A stretch of DNA of 53,577 nt from the NCBI GenBank assembly GCA_012838315.1, contig DUPM01000051.1:1-53577 (forward strand). Reading direction: 5' to 3'. Below, in pieces: positions 27,177-37,367 of the stretch (positions are counted from its first letter, which is position 1; every line of letters begins with the position of its first letter). Under the pieces are notes generated by a model. That model saw only the letters and a program-made list of their open reading frames with translations, did no database searches and was not told the DNA's origin. The position numbers and the translations under genes were made by a program. This stretch comes from Clostridiaceae bacterium. GTDB taxonomy: Bacteria; Bacillota; Clostridia; Saccharofermentanales; Saccharofermentanaceae.

Positions 27177-27826
27177 TAACAATTGCACTTTCTAAGGGAC
27201 GACTGGCGGATAAGGCCATAGAACTTCTGGAATCTGCCGGATACAATTGCGCTGCGGCTAAACAACAGACGCGCAAGCTCATTTTGGAGGATAAGGAAGC
27301 CGGTTTACGGTTCATTATGGCCAAGCCTGCCGACGTGCCGACATATGTCGAGTATGGAGCGGCGGATATCGGTGTCGTCGGAAAAGATACACTGATGGAA
27401 GAAAACCGACAACTCTATGAGGTGATAGATCTTCGTTTCGGTGCCTGTCGAATTTGCGTTTGTGGTCCCGAGAATTTGAAAGGGCGTCTCGATCGAATTC
27501 CGAACAAGCGTGTGGGGACCAAATACCCCAATATTACGCGAGAATATTTTGAAAAGACCAAGCGTGAGAGCGTGGAAATTATCAAGCTCAACGGATCAGT
27601 CGAACTCGCGCCATTAATTGGATTGGCCGAGGTAATTGTCGACATAGTCGAATCCGGACGCACACTTCGTGAAAACGGCCTTGACGTCTTGGAGACTATC
27701 GCAGATGTATCCGCTCGCATGGTCGTGAATCGTGTATCAATGAAGATGAAGGCGGCTGAAATTGTCCCGATGCTGGATGCTTTGCGCGAGAAGCTTGCCG
27801 AAAAAAGTGCGGAGGACGAATTATGA
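27173..27826 (+). CDS. hisG: ATP phosphoribosyltransferase, short form
   Basis: Joins ATP and PRPP to give N1-phosphoribosyl-ATP, the committed and feedback-controlled step of histidine synthesis. At 217 residues it lacks the C-terminal regulatory domain of long HisG and needs HisZ, the gene before it. Visible motifs include [14 protein letters not shown], the [12 protein letters not shown] segment and the PRPP loop [17 protein letters not shown]. It overlaps hisZ and hisD by four bases each. Confidence 0.96.
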   Translation: MITIALSKGRLADKAIELLESAGYNCAAAKQQTRKLILEDKEAGLRFIMAKPADVPTYVEYGAADIGVVGKDTLMEENRQLYEVIDLRFGACRICVCGPENLKGRLDRIPNKRVGTKYPNITREYFEKTKRESVEIIKLNGSVELAPLIGLAEVIVDIVESGRTLRENGLDVLETIADVSARMVVNRVSMKMKAAEIVPMLDALREKLAEKSAEDEL

Positions 27827-29118
27827 AGTGCCGATACATTGACGGTTCAAAGGAGTCGTTAAAAAAGGTATCTGAAGCGCTGGGCATGCGCGGAAAAATG
27901 TCTCTTGAGCCGATAATCAAAACGGTACAGGATATTATTGAACAGGTCAGGACGCGAGGAGATGAGGCGGTTCTGGAGTATACGAGTCGGTTTGATGGCG
28001 CAGATCTTTCTGAGAACCTTTTTCGCGTCACAGAAGAAGAAATGCGAGTCGGGCTATCGCAAGTAGACGAGAAATTAATCGGAATAATGCAGAAGGCAGC
28101 CGATAATATTCGAATTTTTCACGATAAACAAAAAGAAGAAGGCTATCGCATAAGTGTCGGTGAGCACGCCGAGGTGGGCATGCTTGTCCGACCGCTCTCG
28201 GTGGTGGGTGTGTATGTTCCTGCCGGTACGGCGCCGCTTCCGTCAACCGTTCTGATGGACACGATACCTGCGAAAGTCGCCGGTGTGCCACGCGTGATAC
28301 TGTGTTCTCCGCCACGTAAGGACGGGACCCTGGACCCAACGATTTTGGCTGCAGCTAAGCTCGCTGGCGTTGATGAGATATATAAAATTGGCGGAGCACA
28401 AGCGATTGCCGCAATGGCTTACGGCACCGCGACTGTGCCTAGAGTTGATAAAGTATGCGGCCCCGGAAACATTTATGTTAATACAGCGAAAAGACTTCTT
28501 TTCGGGCAGATTGATATCGATATGTTTGCCGGTCCGAGTGAGATATTGATTATTGCAGATGACAGCGCCAGGCCTGAGTTTGTCGCAGCGGATATGCTAT
28601 CGCAAGCCGAGCATGATAAGCTCGCGTCAGCCGTATTGCTAACCACCAGCGCGACTTTGGCGGATGCTGTTATGGAAGCGGTTGATCGACGTTCTGAGAA
28701 ATCACCGCGGAAAAGTATTCTAAGCGAATCACTGAAGAATTATTGCGCGATTGTCAACGTTCCGACACTTGAGGACGCGCTTGCGTTTTCTGAAGAAATT
28801 GCGCCGGAACATTTGGAACTTTGCATCAGTAATCCCGATGTTTGGATCAGTAAGGTTAAGAATGCCGGCGCCATTTTTGTCGGAAACTTTACTCCGGAAT
28901 CCGTCGGTGATTATTTTGCCGGTCCAAATCACACGTTGCCGACGTCCGGCACGGCCCGATTCTTTTCGCCATTGAATGTCGGAGATTTTACGAAAAAAAT
29001 CAGTTTGATCCGCTACGATGAAGCAACACTGAAATCGTGCTATGAAGATATTGCTTATTTTGCAAGGGCGGAGGGTCTTGAAGCACACGCGCAAGCGGTT
29101 ACTGTTCGTTTTGAGTAA
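27823..29118 (+). CDS. hisD: Histidinol dehydrogenase
   Basis: Zinc-dependent, NAD-linked four-electron oxidation of histidinol to histidine, the last two steps. The 431-residue protein has [42 protein letters not shown] and [13 protein letters not shown]. The length is normal. ATGA overlap with hisG; a 70-base gap follows before hisC, with no promoter or terminator seen. Confidence 0.97.
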   Translation: MKCRYIDGSKESLKKVSEALGMRGKMSLEPIIKTVQDIIEQVRTRGDEAVLEYTSRFDGADLSENLFRVTEEEMRVGLSQVDEKLIGIMQKAADNIRIFHDKQKEEGYRISVGEHAEVGMLVRPLSVVGVYVPAGTAPLPSTVLMDTIPAKVAGVPRVILCSPPRKDGTLDPTILAAAKLAGVDEIYKIGGAQAIAAMAYGTATVPRVDKVCGPGNIYVNTAKRLLFGQIDIDMFAGPSEILIIADDSARPEFVAADMLSQAEHDKLASAVLLTTSATLADAVMEAVDRRSEKSPRKSILSESLKNYCAIVNVPTLEDALAFSEEIAPEHLELCISNPDVWISKVKNAGAIFVGNFTPESVGDYFAGPNHTLPTSGTARFFSPLNVGDFTKKISLIRYDEATLKSCYEDIAYFARAEGLEAHAQAVTVRFE

Positions 29119-29188
29119 ATTGGAGATCGGTGAACACCTTTTAACGGGATTTGGCTATTTAATGGCAAAAGTGTAAGCGAGGAAATAT

Positions 29189-30283
29189 ATGAGTCGTTTT
29201 TGGAATAAAAAAACTCAAGAGTTAACGCCCTATGTCGCCGGTGAGCAACCGCGAGAGGGGCAAAAGGTCATCAAACTGAATACCAATGAGAATCCGTACC
29301 CGCCGTCACCAAGTATTCGCTCGACGATGGATTGCTTCGACCCGGTATCGTTGCGCCTTTATCCGGATCCCCAGAGCCTTGACTTGAGGATGGCGATGTC
29401 CGACTATTTTAACGTTCCGGTCGGTAATATTTTCTGTGGTAATGGCTCGGACGAGGTTTTGGCATTTGCGTTTCAGGCGTTTTTTGAATCAGGAGCGGAA
29501 GCAAGGCCGCTTTTGTTGCCGGATATCTCATATAGTTTTTATCCGGTTTATGCCAAGCTTTACGACATTCCTTGCAAGAACATTCCGTTGCGAGAAGATA
29601 TGCGAATTGATGTTGCAGCGTTTTGCGACAAAGAATGCGGCGGGGTGGTTATTGCCAATCCCAACGCGCCGACCGGTATTTCAATGCCTCTGGGCGAAGT
29701 TGAATCGATTCTCAAGGCCAATCCGAATCGTGTGGTCCTGATTGACGAGGCTTATGTCGTTTTTGGTGGGGAGTCGGCAATCGCACTGATTGATCGTTAT
29801 CCAAATCTGCTGGTGGTTGGTACGCTCTCAAAATCGCACGCATTGGCTGGGCTGCGATTGGGATATGCCATCGCCTCAGAAGAATTAATAGAAGGCCTTT
29901 GCCGTATAAGAGACTCATTTAATTCGTATCCTCTGGACCGTTTTGCACAGAAAATAGCTGAGATAGCTGTGCGCGACCGCTTGTGGACGGAAGAGAGCAC
30001 GAGGAAAATCCTTGCGACTCGCGAGAGGATGCAAGTGGCATTTTTGAAGATGGGCTTGGACGTTTTGCCATCATCTGCGAATTTTTTGTTCGTGAATGTC
30101 GGCGAAAATCGAGCGGAGTATGTATACAATTATCTGAAAAATGAAGGTATACTGGTTAGGTATTTCAAAAAATTGAGGATCAGTGGGTACCTGAGAATTT
30201 CCGTGGGTACGGATAATGAGGTTAATGCCTTGCTGACGGCAATGAGTGCGGCAATCAATTCCATAGAAGAGGGCGAGAAATGA
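29189..30283 (+). CDS. hisC: Histidinol-phosphate aminotransferase
   Basis: A PLP aminotransferase (fold type I) that converts imidazole acetol phosphate to histidinol phosphate using glutamate. The 364-residue protein has [43 protein letters not shown] and the PLP-lysine region [23 protein letters not shown] lies before ATG 29189. The end overlaps hisB by four bases. Confidence 0.95.
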   Translation: MSRFWNKKTQELTPYVAGEQPREGQKVIKLNTNENPYPPSPSIRSTMDCFDPVSLRLYPDPQSLDLRMAMSDYFNVPVGNIFCGNGSDEVLAFAFQAFFESGAEARPLLLPDISYSFYPVYAKLYDIPCKNIPLREDMRIDVAAFCDKECGGVVIANPNAPTGISMPLGEVESILKANPNRVVLIDEAYVVFGGESAIALIDRYPNLLVVGTLSKSHALAGLRLGYAIASEELIEGLCRIRDSFNSYPLDRFAQKIAEIAVRDRLWTEESTRKILATRERMQVAFLKMGLDVLPSSANFLFVNVGENRAEYVYNYLKNEGILVRYFKKLRISGYLRISVGTDNEVNALLTAMSAAINSIEEGEK

Positions 30284-30891
30284 TTAATAATTCCGAATCC
30301 GTTTTACGAACGGCCAGCATCAAAAGAGACACCAAAGAGACGCAAATTGAAGTGCGCGTGACCATAGATGGTCGCGGTCAAAGTGATATTTCAACCGGCA
30401 TCGGTTTTTTTGATCACATGTTGACTTTATTGGCGCGTCACTCCGGTATGGATCTTATTGTTAAAGCCGTCGGCGATATTCAGGTGGACGGTCATCACAC
30501 GGTAGAAGACGTCGGCATCGTCATCGGGAAGGCCATTGGGGAAGCACTGTCTGACAAGACAGGCATCAACCGCTACGGTTTTTTTACGGTTCCGATGGAT
30601 GAGACCTTGGCCAACTGTGCATTGGACATTTCTGGGCGCGCTTTTTTAGTTTTTCGAGCATCGTTTTCCGGTGACCGTGTGGGTGAATTTGACACCGAGT
30701 TGGCCGAGGAGTTTTTTCGAGCGCTAGCATTTCAGGCGGGCATGACATTGCATCTGTCTTGCGAATACGGCGGCAACGACCACCACAAGATTGAGGCATT
30801 ATTCAAATCCTTTGCACGAGCACTTCGCATCGCAGTGGCGATAGACCCGAAGTTCTCGGATGAGATTCCGTCAACTAAGGGCGTGCTTTGA
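30280..30891 (+). CDS. hisB: Imidazoleglycerol-phosphate dehydratase
   Basis: Manganese enzyme that dehydrates imidazoleglycerol phosphate. The 203-residue protein is the single-domain form with [28 protein letters not shown] and the second metal repeat [15 protein letters not shown]. No phosphatase domain is attached, and no hisN/hisJ phosphatase is in the operon, so histidinol-phosphatase must be encoded elsewhere. purC follows after 46 bases. Confidence 0.96.
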   Translation: MINNSESVLRTASIKRDTKETQIEVRVTIDGRGQSDISTGIGFFDHMLTLLARHSGMDLIVKAVGDIQVDGHHTVEDVGIVIGKAIGEALSDKTGINRYGFFTVPMDETLANCALDISGRAFLVFRASFSGDRVGEFDTELAEEFFRALAFQAGMTLHLSCEYGGNDHHKIEALFKSFARALRIAVAIDPKFSDEIPSTKGVL

Positions 30892-30937
30892 TTTTTTCCG
30901 GGCAGCCTTTGAATATAAAAATTAAAGGAGACACAAT

Positions 30938-31825
30938 ATGACCACACAACGCGACACAGATTATATTGATTTGCCTCTACTGATTAAGGGAAAGGTTCGC
31001 GATGTCTACGACCTCGGCGATTCTATGCTCATGATTGTCACCGATCGCATTTCTGCATTTGATGTTGTTTTTGACGAGTGTATTCCGGATAAAGGGAAGG
31101 TTCTTAACAGTATATCCGCATTCTGGTTTGAATTCACGAAGGGCATCGTTGCAAACCACGTCATTTCAACGAATCCCGAGGCGTATCCGATGGGTCTCGA
31201 CCAGCATGCCGACAAGCTTCGTGGCCGATCTATGTGGGTTAAGAAGGCCAAGATGTTTCCTGCGGAGTGCATTGTTCGAGGATATCTTGAAGGTTCTGCG
31301 CTCAAGGAATACAATGCAACAGGAACCGTAAGCGGTGTCCAAATGCCGAAGGGGCTTCGTCAGGGCGATCGTCTTCCGGAGCCGATGTTCTCTCCGTCGA
31401 CCAAGGCCGATGAGGGTCATGATATCAATATCACGATGAGCCAGCTCGAAGAACTAATCGGTGGAGAGGATGCCAATCGCCTCAAAGACGCAAGTCTTGC
31501 TTTATACAAAGCCGGCGCCGATTATGCTCTCGATAAGGGATTAATTCTTGCAGATACCAAGTTTGAGTTCGGCACCATTGATGGACAGCTGATTATTGCC
31601 GACGAGATGTTGACTCCTGACTCGTCTCGTTTTTGGGACTTATCCGATTACGAACCCGGCCGGCCACAAAAGAGTTTTGACAAGCAGTATTTGCGTGAAT
31701 GGCTTGAAAGTACCGATTGGGACAAGACTTATCCGGCGCCGACTTTGCCGGAGGAGGTCATCATGAAGACTTCCGAGAAGTATAAAGAAGCGTATAGTCT
31801 ATTGACCGGAAAGGTGCTCGAATGA
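30938..31825 (+). CDS. purC: Phosphoribosylaminoimidazole-succinocarboxamide synthase inside the his operon
   Basis: Joins CAIR and aspartate with ATP to make SAICAR in purine synthesis. The 295-residue protein is of the longer SAICAR synthetase type, with GKVRDVYDLGD, DRISAFDV, ECIVRGYLEGSALKEYN, FSPSTKADEGHD and the late LADTKFEFG, DEMLTPDSSRFW and SFDKQYLREWL blocks. AAAGGAG lies before ATG 30938, and the end overlaps hisH by four bases, so it is truly within the operon. The logical link is AICAR: HisHF releases it, and PurC product is turned into it by PurB. Confidence 0.96.
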   Translation: MTTQRDTDYIDLPLLIKGKVRDVYDLGDSMLMIVTDRISAFDVVFDECIPDKGKVLNSISAFWFEFTKGIVANHVISTNPEAYPMGLDQHADKLRGRSMWVKKAKMFPAECIVRGYLEGSALKEYNATGTVSGVQMPKGLRQGDRLPEPMFSPSTKADEGHDINITMSQLEELIGGEDANRLKDASLALYKAGADYALDKGLILADTKFEFGTIDGQLIIADEMLTPDSSRFWDLSDYEPGRPQKSFDKQYLREWLESTDWDKTYPAPTLPEEVIMKTSEKYKEAYSLLTGKVLE

Positions 31826-32418
31826 TTGCAATCGTCGACTATGGGATGGGTAATTTGGGCTCGGTCCAAAAGGCCCTAAACTATTTAGGTTATGATAGCA
31901 TCATTACACGCGATTCGGAGCAGGTCTTGACTGCATCTGGCGTCATATTGCCGGGTGTCGGCGCTTTTGATCCTGCCATGGAGGCTCTTTCGAAGCTCGG
32001 GTTGGATCAGACGGTTTGCGATTACGTGTCGTCGGGACGTCCGTTTCTCGGGGTATGCCTAGGGATGCAACTTTTGTTCGATGGTTCTGACGAAGGAGCG
32101 AATAAAGGATTGGGTATAATCAAGGGCAAGGTCAGGCGTTTGCCGAAACCTGAAGGCCAAAAGATCCCGCACATGGGCTGGAACGACTTGATCTCGGCCA
32201 ATGATCATGTCTTTCGCTCAGGCGATTACGTCTATTTTGTACATTCGTATTATTGTGATCCGGAAGATCGATCACATGTTGCTGCAGAAGCGTTTTTCGG
32301 GATCCCGTTTGCTTGTGCGGTTAGCAAAGATAATATTCTGGCAACTCAGTTTCACCCTGAAAAAAGTGGAGAAGTGGGTTTGGCGATTCTGAATCGATGG
32401 GCGAGGAGGACGAGATGA
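31822..32418 (+). CDS. hisH: Imidazole glycerol phosphate synthase, glutaminase subunit
   Basis: Class I glutamine amidotransferase that feeds ammonia to HisF. The 198-residue protein has IVDYGMGNLGSVQKAL, the nucleophile Cys in FLGVCLGMQLLF and the His-Glu pair in TQFHPEKSG. It overlaps purC and hisA by four bases each. Confidence 0.96.
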   Translation: MIAIVDYGMGNLGSVQKALNYLGYDSIITRDSEQVLTASGVILPGVGAFDPAMEALSKLGLDQTVCDYVSSGRPFLGVCLGMQLLFDGSDEGANKGLGIIKGKVRRLPKPEGQKIPHMGWNDLISANDHVFRSGDYVYFVHSYYCDPEDRSHVAAEAFFGIPFACAVSKDNILATQFHPEKSGEVGLAILNRWARRTR

Positions 32419-33128
32419 TTATTTACCCGGCGATAGACCTATTGGACGGCAAGTGTGTTCGTCTGAAGCAAGGACTTTATGATCAAGTCACGAGATATTC
32501 GGATCAGCCCGAGGATGTGGCACAGGATTTTAAGTCCCAAGGAGCAAAGTGGATTCACATAGTGGATCTCAATGCGGCGAAGACCGGGGTGCCGACCAAT
32601 CACGACATAATTGGAAGAATTGCTGCAAATACCGGTCTTAAAATACAGACCGGCGGCGGTATTCGGAATATGGAGACACTCACTCGACTCATTGAGGATT
32701 ACGGAGTATCAAGATGTGTGTTAGGAACGTCTGCAATGCGTGATCGCGCTTTTACTGAGGCGGCATTGGCGAAGTATGCCAATCAAATCGCCATTGGTAT
32801 CGATGCTCATGACGGCGATGTCGCAGTTGACGGATGGACAAACCGCTCCGGCATTAGGGCAACGGTATTTGCGCTTCAAATGAAGTCTCTCGGTGCTCAG
32901 ATCGTCATTTATACAGACATTTCGCGTGATGGCATGTTGATCGGTCCGGCTACGGCGCAAACAGCCGAAATGGTTGCAGTGACGGGAATGGATGTCATTG
33001 CATCCGGTGGGATTGGCTCACCGGAAGATATTATCGATATCAAAAAAACGGGTTGTGTCGGTGTTATCGTCGGCAAAGCGATCTATGAAGGGAAAGTGAG
33101 GTTGTCCGAATGCATGCAAAACGAATAA
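32415..33128 (+). CDS. hisA: ProFAR isomerase HisA, possible HisA/TrpF bifunctional enzyme
   Basis: A (beta/alpha)8 barrel of 237 residues that performs the Amadori isomerisation of ProFAR. It has D8 in [17 protein letters not shown], the phosphate loop QTGGGIRN, the second acid in [14 protein letters not shown], and [16 protein letters not shown] 32415 forms ATGA with the hisH stop; the frame open to 32397 is rejected. The trp operon here lacks trpF, whose reaction is chemically identical. Some bacteria, notably actinobacterial PriA, use one HisA-type enzyme for both. Whether this one does cannot be decided from the sequence alone. Confidence 0.95.
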   Translation: MIIYPAIDLLDGKCVRLKQGLYDQVTRYSDQPEDVAQDFKSQGAKWIHIVDLNAAKTGVPTNHDIIGRIAANTGLKIQTGGGIRNMETLTRLIEDYGVSRCVLGTSAMRDRAFTEAALAKYANQIAIGIDAHDGDVAVDGWTNRSGIRATVFALQMKSLGAQIVIYTDISRDGMLIGPATAQTAEMVAVTGMDVIASGGIGSPEDIIDIKKTGCVGVIVGKAIYEGKVRLSECMQNE

Positions 33129-34246
33129 TTCCATGTCTTGACGTCAAAGACGGGCGTGTCGTCAAAGGAGTCAATTTTGTATCTCTAAGAGACGCAGGAG
33201 ACCCGGTCGAAATTGCGAAGGTTTATAATCTCTCGGGTGCGGATGAGTTGGTTTTTTTGGACATTTCGGCGACCCTCGAAGGACGCGGTACAATGATTGA
33301 TATGGTGACGCGTGTTGCCAACGAAGTCTTTATTCCTTTCACTGTCGGCGGCGGTATACGCACGACAGAGGATATTCGTGAGATACTGAATGCCGGAGCG
33401 GACAAGGTATCTCTAAATTCTGCTGCGGTAAATGATCGATCGCTGGTTAAGACGGCCTCTGATAAGTTTGGAGCGCAGTGCATTGTCGTTGCGATCGATG
33501 TCAAGAAGAGAGAAGTAACCTCTGAGTTTCCCAGCGGTTATGAAGTGGTTATTGCAGGAGGCACCAAACCGACTGGTTTGGATGCCGTTGAATGGGCGAG
33601 AGAAGCAGAGATGCTTGGAGCCGGAGAAATTCTTTTGACCAGTATGGATCGCGATGGAACGAAAAGTGGCTTTGACAATGTCATCACGGCGTTGATTTCA
33701 GAAGCGGTCGGAATACCTGTCATTGCATCGGGTGGTGCAGGAAAGATGTCCGATTTTTATGACGGAATCGTCGACGGTAAAGCAGACGCGGTTTTAGCGG
33801 CTAGCCTTTTTCACTTCGGGGAGATTGAGATTTCTGAATTAAAGAATTATCTGCAATCTCGAGGCGTTCCTGTGCGGCATGTCGGCAAAGCAAACGCTTT
33901 GTGGCAACGCTTTAAGAAAGACCACGACGGCTTGGTTCCGGCGATTGTCGTTGACGGAGATAAAAAGGACGTCTTGATGCTGGCATATATGGATTACGAA
34001 GCGTTTGACTTGACGCTCTCTACGGGCTTCATGCATTATCACTCCCGAAGTCGCGGGCGCCTTTGGAAAAAGGGAGAGACATCCGGACACACCCAAAAGG
34101 TCATCGATTACAAAATCGATTGTGACCGTGATACACTACTTTTTTATATAGAACAGAAAGGCGTGGCGTGCCATACCGGAAATCGGACCTGTTTCTTTTC
34201 GGGGCCGGACGACGTTTTATCTGATTCTCAAACTGAGGAGGAATAA
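33110..34246 (+). CDS. hisF: HisF-HisI fusion: IGP synthase cyclase with PRA-CH
   Basis: A 378-residue fusion. Residues 1 to about 250 are HisF, which makes imidazole glycerol phosphate and AICAR: D11 in [47 protein letters not shown] and ASGGAGK. Residues about 265-372 are HisI, the phosphoribosyl-AMP cyclohydrolase: [34 protein letters not shown], and the zinc-binding DCDRDTLLF...[12 protein letters not shown] region. The frame is continuous across the join. HisI is normally separate or fused to HisE; fusion to HisF is uncommon. The start overlaps hisA by 19 bases, with GAGG 10 bases upstream. Confidence 0.95.
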   Translation: MHAKRIIPCLDVKDGRVVKGVNFVSLRDAGDPVEIAKVYNLSGADELVFLDISATLEGRGTMIDMVTRVANEVFIPFTVGGGIRTTEDIREILNAGADKVSLNSAAVNDRSLVKTASDKFGAQCIVVAIDVKKREVTSEFPSGYEVVIAGGTKPTGLDAVEWAREAEMLGAGEILLTSMDRDGTKSGFDNVITALISEAVGIPVIASGGAGKMSDFYDGIVDGKADAVLAASLFHFGEIEISELKNYLQSRGVPVRHVGKANALWQRFKKDHDGLVPAIVVDGDKKDVLMLAYMDYEAFDLTLSTGFMHYHSRSRGRLWKKGETSGHTQKVIDYKIDCDRDTLLFYIEQKGVACHTGNRTCFFSGPDDVLSDSQTEEE

Positions 34247-34250
34247 CAAA

Positions 34251-34547
34251 ATGGATCCAAACACATCAAATGCCGCAGTTGTTCAAGAACTCTACGAGGT
34301 CATCACTGATCGAAAGAAAAACCCGGTTGAGGGCTCGTATACCAACTATCTATTTTCGAAGGGCATCGATAAAATTTTGAAAAAGATTGGTGAGGAATCT
34401 GTCGAAGTCGTGATTTCTTCTCTTTCCGGCGAAAAGAGCGCAATTATTTACGAAATTGCAGATTTACAGTATCACTTGATGGTTCTGATGGCAGAGAAGG
34501 ATATTACTCCTGAAGACATATATAATGAGCTTAAGAAGCGGCGCTGA
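34251..34547 (+). CDS. hisE: Phosphoribosyl-ATP pyrophosphohydrolase
   Basis: Hydrolyses phosphoribosyl-ATP to phosphoribosyl-AMP, the second step. The 98-residue all-alpha MazG-like protein has PVEGSYTNYLF, KILKKIGEESVEVVIS and the metal-binding EIADLQYHLMVLMAE. A GAGGAGG site lies before the ATG, four bases after the HisF-HisI stop. It closes the his operon; no clear terminator was seen in the next 100 bases. Confidence 0.95.
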   Translation: MDPNTSNAAVVQELYEVITDRKKNPVEGSYTNYLFSKGIDKILKKIGEESVEVVISSLSGEKSAIIYEIADLQYHLMVLMAEKDITPEDIYNELKKRR

Positions 34548-34654
34548 GCGATGCTCGCAATAGTTGGTTTTGGCTTCACAGGGAGACTAAGCAACCGAAT
34601 TTTTGTGTTTCAACAAAGGCAATCGCAACATTTCACAAAAAACGCTCGATTTGT

Positions 34655-34683
34655 TTGACTCTCATCGCTATCTATGTTAGAAT
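34655..34683 (+). promoter_or_regulatory. Sigma-A promoter of the rpmG-secE-nusG-ribosomal protein cluster
   Basis: TTGACT (34655-34660) and TAGAAT (34678-34683) are separated by 17 bases, 80 bases before rpmG. Confidence 0.82.
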
Positions 34684-34763
34684 TTCGTTTGCTATCGCTG
34701 AAGCGGTTTATTTTTTTTGTGCGATAAAGCATCCTGGAGATGCTTATTTTGGAGGTGTTCGAC

Positions 34764-34931
34764 ATGGCAACCAAGGCAGGTGCACGAGACAAGCTTACAT
34801 TGGCTTGTGAAGAGTGCAAACAGAGAAATTATCAGACATACAAGAACAAGAAAAACAATCCGGACAGAATGACGCTCAACAAGTATTGTCCATTTTGCCG
34901 CAAGCACACTGCACACAAGGAAACCAAGTAA
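34764..34931 (+). CDS. rpmG: 50S ribosomal protein L33
   Basis: A 55-residue ribosomal protein. It keeps both CxxC pairs (CEEC and CPFC), so it is the zinc-binding C+ paralogue. The start is ATG 34764 after GGAGGTG; an upstream in-frame ATG at 34740 overlaps the ribosome site and is rejected. It lies before secE-nusG, as in most Bacillota. Confidence 0.95.
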   Translation: MATKAGARDKLTLACEECKQRNYQTYKNKKNNPDRMTLNKYCPFCRKHTAHKETK

Positions 34932-34966
34932 TTTCCATGTTGGAATATTGCGGAGAGGGTTAACCG

Positions 34967-35302
34967 ATGAGTGAAAAAAAGAAGAGCAAGAATATTTTCA
35001 AGTGGCTAACACGTTTTTTCAGTTCAATTGTAGCTGAATTGCGGAGAGTCATTTGGCCGACGAAGGAGAAGCTGATGCAGACTTCTGCTGTCGTTTTGGT
35101 GGTTATTGGCATCGCTATTGTCATTCTCACCGGCATTAGCAAAGGCGCCGGATTCCTCTTGACTAAGGCTGGTTTTTACGAGCAGGTGCCGGCCAAGGTG
35201 ACAACGCTAGCCGATGAAGCATCCTCGAGTGCTGAGACTTCAGTTCAGGAGACCACGGCCTCAGAGACACCAGAAGAGACCACTGCGTCTTCGGCGCAGT
35301 AA
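34967..35302 (+). CDS. secE: Preprotein translocase subunit SecE with extended acidic tail
   Basis: SecE clamps SecY in the membrane translocon. The conserved cytoplasmic amphipathic helix (VAELRRVIWPTKEKLMQTS) and one transmembrane helix (about 45-68) are present. At 111 residues it is longer than the usual 60-70 because of a C-terminal tail of about 40 residues rich in Ser, Thr, Glu and Ala (from about residue 72), predicted to be outside the membrane. GGAGAGG precedes ATG 34967. Confidence 0.93.
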   Translation: MSEKKKSKNIFKWLTRFFSSIVAELRRVIWPTKEKLMQTSAVVLVVIGIAIVILTGISKGAGFLLTKAGFYEQVPAKVTTLADEASSSAETSVQETTASETPEETTASSAQ

Positions 35303-35337
35303 TTGCGTTAATCGCATAACCAGTTAGGAGCATATAC

Positions 35338-35877
35338 ATGGCGGACGAAAACCAATTAAATGAAGCCAAGTGGTATGTCATTCACACTTATTCCGGTTAC
35401 GAGAATAAGGTTAAGACAACACTGGAAACCGTTATCGAGAATCGCGGACTTCAAGAGATGATTCAAGAAGTGTCGGTCCCGATGGAGGAGCAGATCGAAG
35501 TCAAGGACGGTAAGAAAAAGACCGTTATGAAGAAGATCTATCCCGGCTATGTTTTGGTCAAGATGGTTTATACGGAGGAAGTCTGGTACATTGTGCGAAA
35601 CACCAGAGGTGTGACGGGCTTTGTTGGCCCTAGTTCAAGCAAGCCGGTTCCTTTGTCCGATGAAGAACTCATGATTATGGGGCTCGAGTCCAATTGGGTA
35701 CCGACTGTTGACTATTCTGTCGGTGATTCTGTTCGATTGGTATCCGGACCGTTTTCGGATTGTATCGGTGTTGTAGAAGAAATCAACCACGAGAAGCATT
35801 CCGTACGTGTTCGCATTTCGATGTTCGGACGCGAAACGCCGATTGAGCTCGACTTTGCACAGGTAATCAGAACCTGA
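35338..35877 (+). CDS. nusG: Transcription termination/antitermination protein NusG
   Basis: A 179-residue elongation factor that binds RNA polymerase and links it to the ribosome or Rho. The NGN domain (about 8-115) has WYVIHTYSGYENKV and KIYPGYVLVKM, and the C-terminal KOW domain has GDSVRLVSGPFSDCIGVVEEI. AGGAG precedes the ATG. The following 143-base gap before rplK holds a small GTCAC/GTGAC hairpin. Confidence 0.97.
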   Translation: MADENQLNEAKWYVIHTYSGYENKVKTTLETVIENRGLQEMIQEVSVPMEEQIEVKDGKKKTVMKKIYPGYVLVKMVYTEEVWYIVRNTRGVTGFVGPSSSKPVPLSDEELMIMGLESNWVPTVDYSVGDSVRLVSGPFSDCIGVVEEINHEKHSVRVRISMFGRETPIELDFAQVIRT

Positions 35878-36020
35878 CGCAATGTCTTTAACCGCTTTGC
35901 TGAGCATGATTCAATCGCTCATTGAAGCAACACAAATGCTTATCCCGTCACTTTGTGTGACGTGAAGAACAGACGAGAGAGGATAAGACTTTCGTCAATA
36001 TATTTGGGAGGTGGCCAATT

Positions 36021-36449
36021 ATGGCAAAGAAAGTCACAGGGTATATCAAGCTTCAGATACCCGCAGGCAAAGCGACGCCAGCGCCGCCGGTCGGACCAGC
36101 CCTTGGTCAACATAGCGTTAATATCGCTCAGTTTGTCAAGGAATTTAATGAAAGAACCGCAAAGGACGCCGGATTAATCATTCCTGTTGTCATTACGGTT
36201 TATGCGGACAGAACGTATACTTTCATTACCAAGACTCCGCCGGTACCGGTGTTGCTAAAGAAAGCAGCAAACATAGAAAGTGGATCGGGCAAACCGAACA
36301 GTGATAAGGTCGCTAAGCTTCCTTTTTCAGAGTGTCGTAAAATTGCCGAGATCAAGATGCCGGATACAAATGCATCCGATATCGAATCATGCGCTCGCAT
36401 GGTAGCCGGAACTGCACGCAGCATGGGCATCGTTATAATCGATGACTAA
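36021..36449 (+). CDS. rplK: 50S ribosomal protein L11
   Basis: A 142-residue protein of the GTPase-associated centre. The N terminus [20 protein letters not shown] and C-terminal RNA-binding part ending [10 protein letters not shown] are canonical. GGGAGGTGG precedes ATG 36021. It is co-transcribed with rplA after 23 bases. Confidence 0.98.
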   Translation: MAKKVTGYIKLQIPAGKATPAPPVGPALGQHSVNIAQFVKEFNERTAKDAGLIIPVVITVYADRTYTFITKTPPVPVLLKKAANIESGSGKPNSDKVAKLPFSECRKIAEIKMPDTNASDIESCARMVAGTARSMGIVIIDD

Positions 36450-36472
36450 GTCTTCACAAGGAGAGTAAAGTA

Positions 36473-37162
36473 ATGAAAAGAGGCAAGAGATATAATGAGC
36501 TCGTTAAGCTCGTAGACAGATCAGTCGCCTACGATCCTTCGGAAGCGATTCGTCTGGTTCAGGAGACCGCGAAAGCGAAGTTTGACGAGATGGTCGAACT
36601 GCACGTTCGTTTGGGTGTCGATGCACGTCATGCGGACCAACAAGTCCGTGGTGCGGTCGTTTTACCTCACGGAACCGGTCGTTCCAAGAAGGTATTGGTT
36701 TTCGCTAAGGGTCCGAAGGCTGATGAAGCCAAAGAAAGCGGCGCAGATTTCGTCGGCGCTGAGGATCTTGTAGAGAAGATTACCAAAGAGAATTGGTTTG
36801 ATTTTGATGTTATCGTTGCGACTCCGGATATGATGGGCGTCGTCGGTCGTCTCGGTAAGGTTCTCGGCCCAAAGGGCTTGATGCCGAACCCGAAGTCCGG
36901 TACCGTTACTATGGATGTGACCAAGGCAATCAATGACATCAAGGCCGGTAAAATCGAGTACCGTTTGGACAAGAGCAATATCATTCACTGTCCAATCGGC
37001 AAGGTATCTTTCGGCCAGGAGAAGCTCGAGGAGAATTTCAAGGTAATCATGGAAGCCATTATCAAGGCGAAGCCTTCGGCGTCCAAGGGTCAATACCTTA
37101 AGAACGTATCCATCGCTTCAACCATGGGCCCTGGAATCCGTGTCAACGCCGTCAGAATTTAG
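36473..37162 (+). CDS. rplA: 50S ribosomal protein L1
   Basis: A 229-residue protein of the L1 stalk, and an autogenous repressor of the L11-L1 mRNA in many bacteria. It has the family segments [35 protein letters not shown] and the C-terminal [15 protein letters not shown] precedes the ATG. Confidence 0.98.
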   Translation: MKRGKRYNELVKLVDRSVAYDPSEAIRLVQETAKAKFDEMVELHVRLGVDARHADQQVRGAVVLPHGTGRSKKVLVFAKGPKADEAKESGADFVGAEDLVEKITKENWFDFDVIVATPDMMGVVGRLGKVLGPKGLMPNPKSGTVTMDVTKAINDIKAGKIEYRLDKSNIIHCPIGKVSFGQEKLEENFKVIMEAIIKAKPSASKGQYLKNVSIASTMGPGIRVNAVRI

Positions 37163-37174
37163 TTCTGACCAATG

Positions 37175-37348
37175 GTATGGTACCGCCTAAGGACCGCAAC
37201 AACTGAATAAATAGCCAAGCCAAAGACAGCAGGAAGCCCTATGGGCTGTAAACGATTCGGTCGTCCCGCCGAGGATTCAGGCAAAACACATATCTTTGAT
37301 TGTGATTTTGTACCCCTCGACCGTCACGGCGAGGGGTATTTATATATT
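37175..37348 (+). ncRNA. Ribosomal protein L10 leader with attenuator hairpin
   Basis: The region holds the conserved L10-binding elements (AGCCAAGCCAAAGACAGCAG near 37214-37233, then a GCCCTATGGGC hairpin and CCGAGGATTCAGGC near 37269-37282). A strong stem follows at 37311-37338 (TACCCCTCG with CGAGGGGTA) and runs into TTTATATATT. L10(L12)4 complex binding should reduce rplJL expression. Boundaries are approximate. Confidence 0.87.
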
Positions 37349-37367
37349 AGTCAAGGAGGTGCACATT

